Positions 7,664 to 8,792 of a stretch of DNA of 8,792 nucleotides are shown here, piece by piece (the first letter of the stretch is position 1; every line of letters begins with the position of its first letter). Below the pieces are notes generated by a model, which was not told the DNA's origin, searched no databases, and saw only the letters and a program-made list of their open reading frames with translations. The stretch covers positions 1-8,792 of the forward strand of contig LKNC01000101.1 in assembly GCA_001564255.1 (NCBI GenBank). The letters are read 5' to 3'. A program made the position numbers and the translations under genes. This DNA comes from Natrialbaceae archaeon Tc-Br11_E2g1. GTDB taxonomy: Archaea > Halobacteriota > Halobacteria > Halobacteriales > Natrialbaceae.

Positions 7664-7669
7664 CTAAAT
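7664..7669 (-). promoter_or_regulatory. Putative TATA element of truD
   Basis: On the minus strand the sequence reads CGATTTAGGCC, a TATA-like ATTTAG about 34 bases before the truD ATG. A start site 25-27 bases further on would leave a leader of only about 8 bases, too short for most of a ribosome-binding site. This is the most AT-rich spot in the upstream region. Confidence 0.45.
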
Positions 7670-7682
7670 CGGTTCGTTCTCC

Positions 7683-7729
7683 GTTGGGTTCATGCAGGTG
7701 TCCGCCGGCAGACACTGAACGACCGCAAC
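7683..7729. repeat. Imperfect compound hairpin upstream of truD
   Basis: Nested complementary arms: GTTG (7683-7686) with CAAC (7726-7729), GTTCA (7688-7692) with TGAAC (7716-7720), and GTGTC (7698-7702) with GACAC (7711-7715), closing an 8-base loop. A 5-base bulge (7693-7697) sits on one side only. Together with the perfect inverted repeat at 7747-7779 it fills most of the 155-base gap between the SpoIIM-like gene and truD. No open frame here is convincing. It could be part of a 3' untranslated region, a small RNA or a protein site. Confidence 0.4.
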
Positions 7730-7746
7730 CCCCTCACGTCCGACGG

Positions 7747-7779
7747 TCACGACGAGCCAGGACCGATAGGTCGTCGTGA
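7747..7779. repeat. 9-bp perfect inverted repeat after the SpoIIM-like gene
   Basis: TCACGACGA (7747-7755) is perfectly complementary to TCGTCGTGA (7771-7779) with a 15-base spacer. On the minus strand it begins 8 bases after the stop codon of the SpoIIM-like gene. There is no T run after it, so it is not a classical terminator; an RNA 3'-end stabilising hairpin or a dimeric regulator site are alternatives. Confidence 0.5.
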
Positions 7780-7787
7780 AGACCCTC

Positions 7788-8792
7788 CTAGAGGAACAAC
7801 TTGTAGTAGTACGGGCTCACGAAGCCCTCGATGACCGCCGCGGCGGCGAGCAGGATTCCGACGCCGACGAGCACCCAGAAGGCCCGCTCTAGGGCGTCGG
7901 CGAACGCCGCCCGCTCGAGGCGGCCACGCAGGGCGCGCCAGCCGACGACGCCCAGGTGGACGCCGAGGGCACCGGCGACGAAGATGGCGGGGATCTCGAG
8001 GATCCCGTGGGGGATCACGAACGCAGCCAGTTCGGTCGGGGCGACCTCGAGGCGGGCGTAGATCCCGAAAAAGACACCGTTCAACCAAAGCGACGCCAGC
8101 GCGGGGACGGCGAGTGCAACGCCGGCGTAGGCGGTTGTGAGCGCGACCATCCAGTTGTTCGCGAAGAACTCGACGGTCGCCGCGAGGGGCATGTGGCCCT
8201 CGAGGCGGGCGGCGATCGAGGTCTCGAGGAGGCCGACGAACGGCCCGGAGGCGGCCCATCCCATCCAGAAGCCGACGAGGGTGACGGCGACGACGCCGGC
8301 GTGGATGCCGGGGGTCTCGCGGACGAACCCACCCATCTCTGCCCAGCCCCGGCGCAGGCCAGCGGTACACTGAGCGCGAAGCGAGCGGTCGACGGATCCG
8401 GGCGAGACGAGTCGCTCGCGATACTGGGTGAACAGTGCGGTCTTCACCAGATCGAGGACGGGGAACAGGAGGAGGGCGGTGACGAGCGAACCCAGCATCG
8501 TGACGTCGACGAGCGCGAGGACACCCGAGACGGTCGACAGCGCCACGAGCGAGCCGATGGAGATGGCGTAGTAAAAGCCCGCACCGACGGGGTTGGCACG
8601 GATGAACCCGCCAGTTCGAGAGAGCGAGGTGAAGACGCCGACGTCGTCGACGACGACAGCGACGGGGGCGAACGCGAAGATCGCCCGGATGACGGCGACG
8701 AGGGCGATCCAGGCGAGGACGGCCGGGAGGGCGACGAGCAAGCCGACGGCCCCCGCTCCCGCGGCAGCCGTGGCTCCGACGAACACCGCCAC
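7788..8792 (-). CDS. SpoIIM-family (DUF95) membrane protein with extra N-terminal membrane domain (start outside the window)
   Basis: The frame is still open at the right edge, so the 334 residues seen are the C-terminal part; a GTG at the very edge cannot be judged as a start. The last ~180 residues match the SpoIIM/DUF95 family: FFANNWMVAL (209-218), a long hydrophobic helix with LWLNGVFFGIYAR (~235-247), and the hallmark PHGILEIPAIFVAGALG (261-277), then a final helix and the C-terminus YYYKLFL. In Bacillus SpoIIM belongs to a sporulation complex; archaea do not sporulate, and the archaeal role is unknown, perhaps in membrane or envelope remodelling. The preceding ~130 residues form another multi-helix region with FAPVAVVVDDVGVFTSLSRT (41-60), which recalls membrane domains of the glycerophosphodiesterase-membrane/DUF4013-like type; this assignment is tentative. 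The stop is TAG within one of only two CTAG sites in the window. The gene is first in the minus-strand series leading to truD. Confidence 0.85.
   Translation of the reverse strand: MAVFVGATAAAGAGAVGLLVALPAVLAWIALVAVIRAIFAFAPVAVVVDDVGVFTSLSRTGGFIRANPVGAGFYYAISIGSLVALSTVSGVLALVDVTMLGSLVTALLLFPVLDLVKTALFTQYRERLVSPGSVDRSLRAQCTAGLRRGWAEMGGFVRETPGIHAGVVAVTLVGFWMGWAASGPFVGLLETSIAARLEGHMPLAATVEFFANNWMVALTTAYAGVALAVPALASLWLNGVFFGIYARLEVAPTELAAFVIPHGILEIPAIFVAGALGVHLGVVGWRALRGRLERAAFADALERAFWVLVGVGILLAAAAVIEGFVSPYYYKLFL

Noticed and set aside
7389..7715. A 108-codon minus-strand frame spanning the truD upstream region
   Set aside because: Most of it overlaps the truD N-terminus in another frame, with Ser/Thr/Pro-rich composition and no hydrophobic or acidic pattern of a haloarchaeal protein.
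1..8792. CRISPR array, tRNA, rRNA, insertion sequence, integrase or defence genes
   Set aside because: I looked for regular spaced repeats, cloverleaf-like segments, transposase motifs and terminal repeats and found none. Every long gene has a housekeeping or membrane-protein explanation.

Overview
The window is a stretch of ordinary chromosome from a halophilic archaeon (class Halobacteria). The evidence is high GC content, strongly acidic proteins rich in Asp and Glu, leaderless-type promoters (a TATA-like element about 25-34 bases before the ATG with little or no Shine-Dalgarno sequence), and archaeal/haloarchaeal versions of the housekeeping enzymes. The tetranucleotide CTAG is nearly absent and CTCGAG is very common. 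That is compatible with the Natrialbales side of the group, but the exact genus cannot be read from the sequence.

Layout, left to right. (1) The 3' three quarters of valS (valyl-tRNA synthetase, plus strand) enters from the left edge and ends at 1909. (2) A convergent gene for a DUF1405 multi-pass membrane protein (minus strand) follows after 21 bases. (3) It shares a 106-base divergent promoter region with pdxS, the lyase subunit of pyridoxal 5'-phosphate synthase (plus strand), which ends in a small hairpin with a T run. (4) From 3696 to the right edge everything is on the minus strand. In transcription order these genes are a SpoIIM-family membrane protein (start beyond the right edge), truD (tRNA pseudouridine-13 synthase), an MFS transporter, thrB (homoserine kinase) and a 110-residue four-helix membrane protein only 8 bases after thrB.

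Functionally this is core metabolism and translation: tRNA charging (ValS), tRNA modification (TruD), vitamin B6 cofactor synthesis (PdxS) and the threonine branch of aspartate-family amino acid synthesis (ThrB). Three membrane proteins (DUF1405, the 110-residue protein and SpoIIM-like) have no clear role, and the transporter has no clear substrate. PdxS needs a glutaminase partner (PdxT) that is not in this window. I found no mobile element, CRISPR array, tRNA, rRNA, toxin-antitoxin pair or defence system.

The least ordinary signals are at DNA level. One is a pair of back-to-back palindromes inserted in frame in valS, encoding a low-complexity linker. Others are a structured 155-base intergenic region between the SpoIIM-like gene and truD, a palindrome plus a 10-base-spaced direct repeat at the pdxS TATA element, and the strong CTCGAG excess against the CTAG deficit. 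None of these amounts to a new biological system on the evidence visible here.
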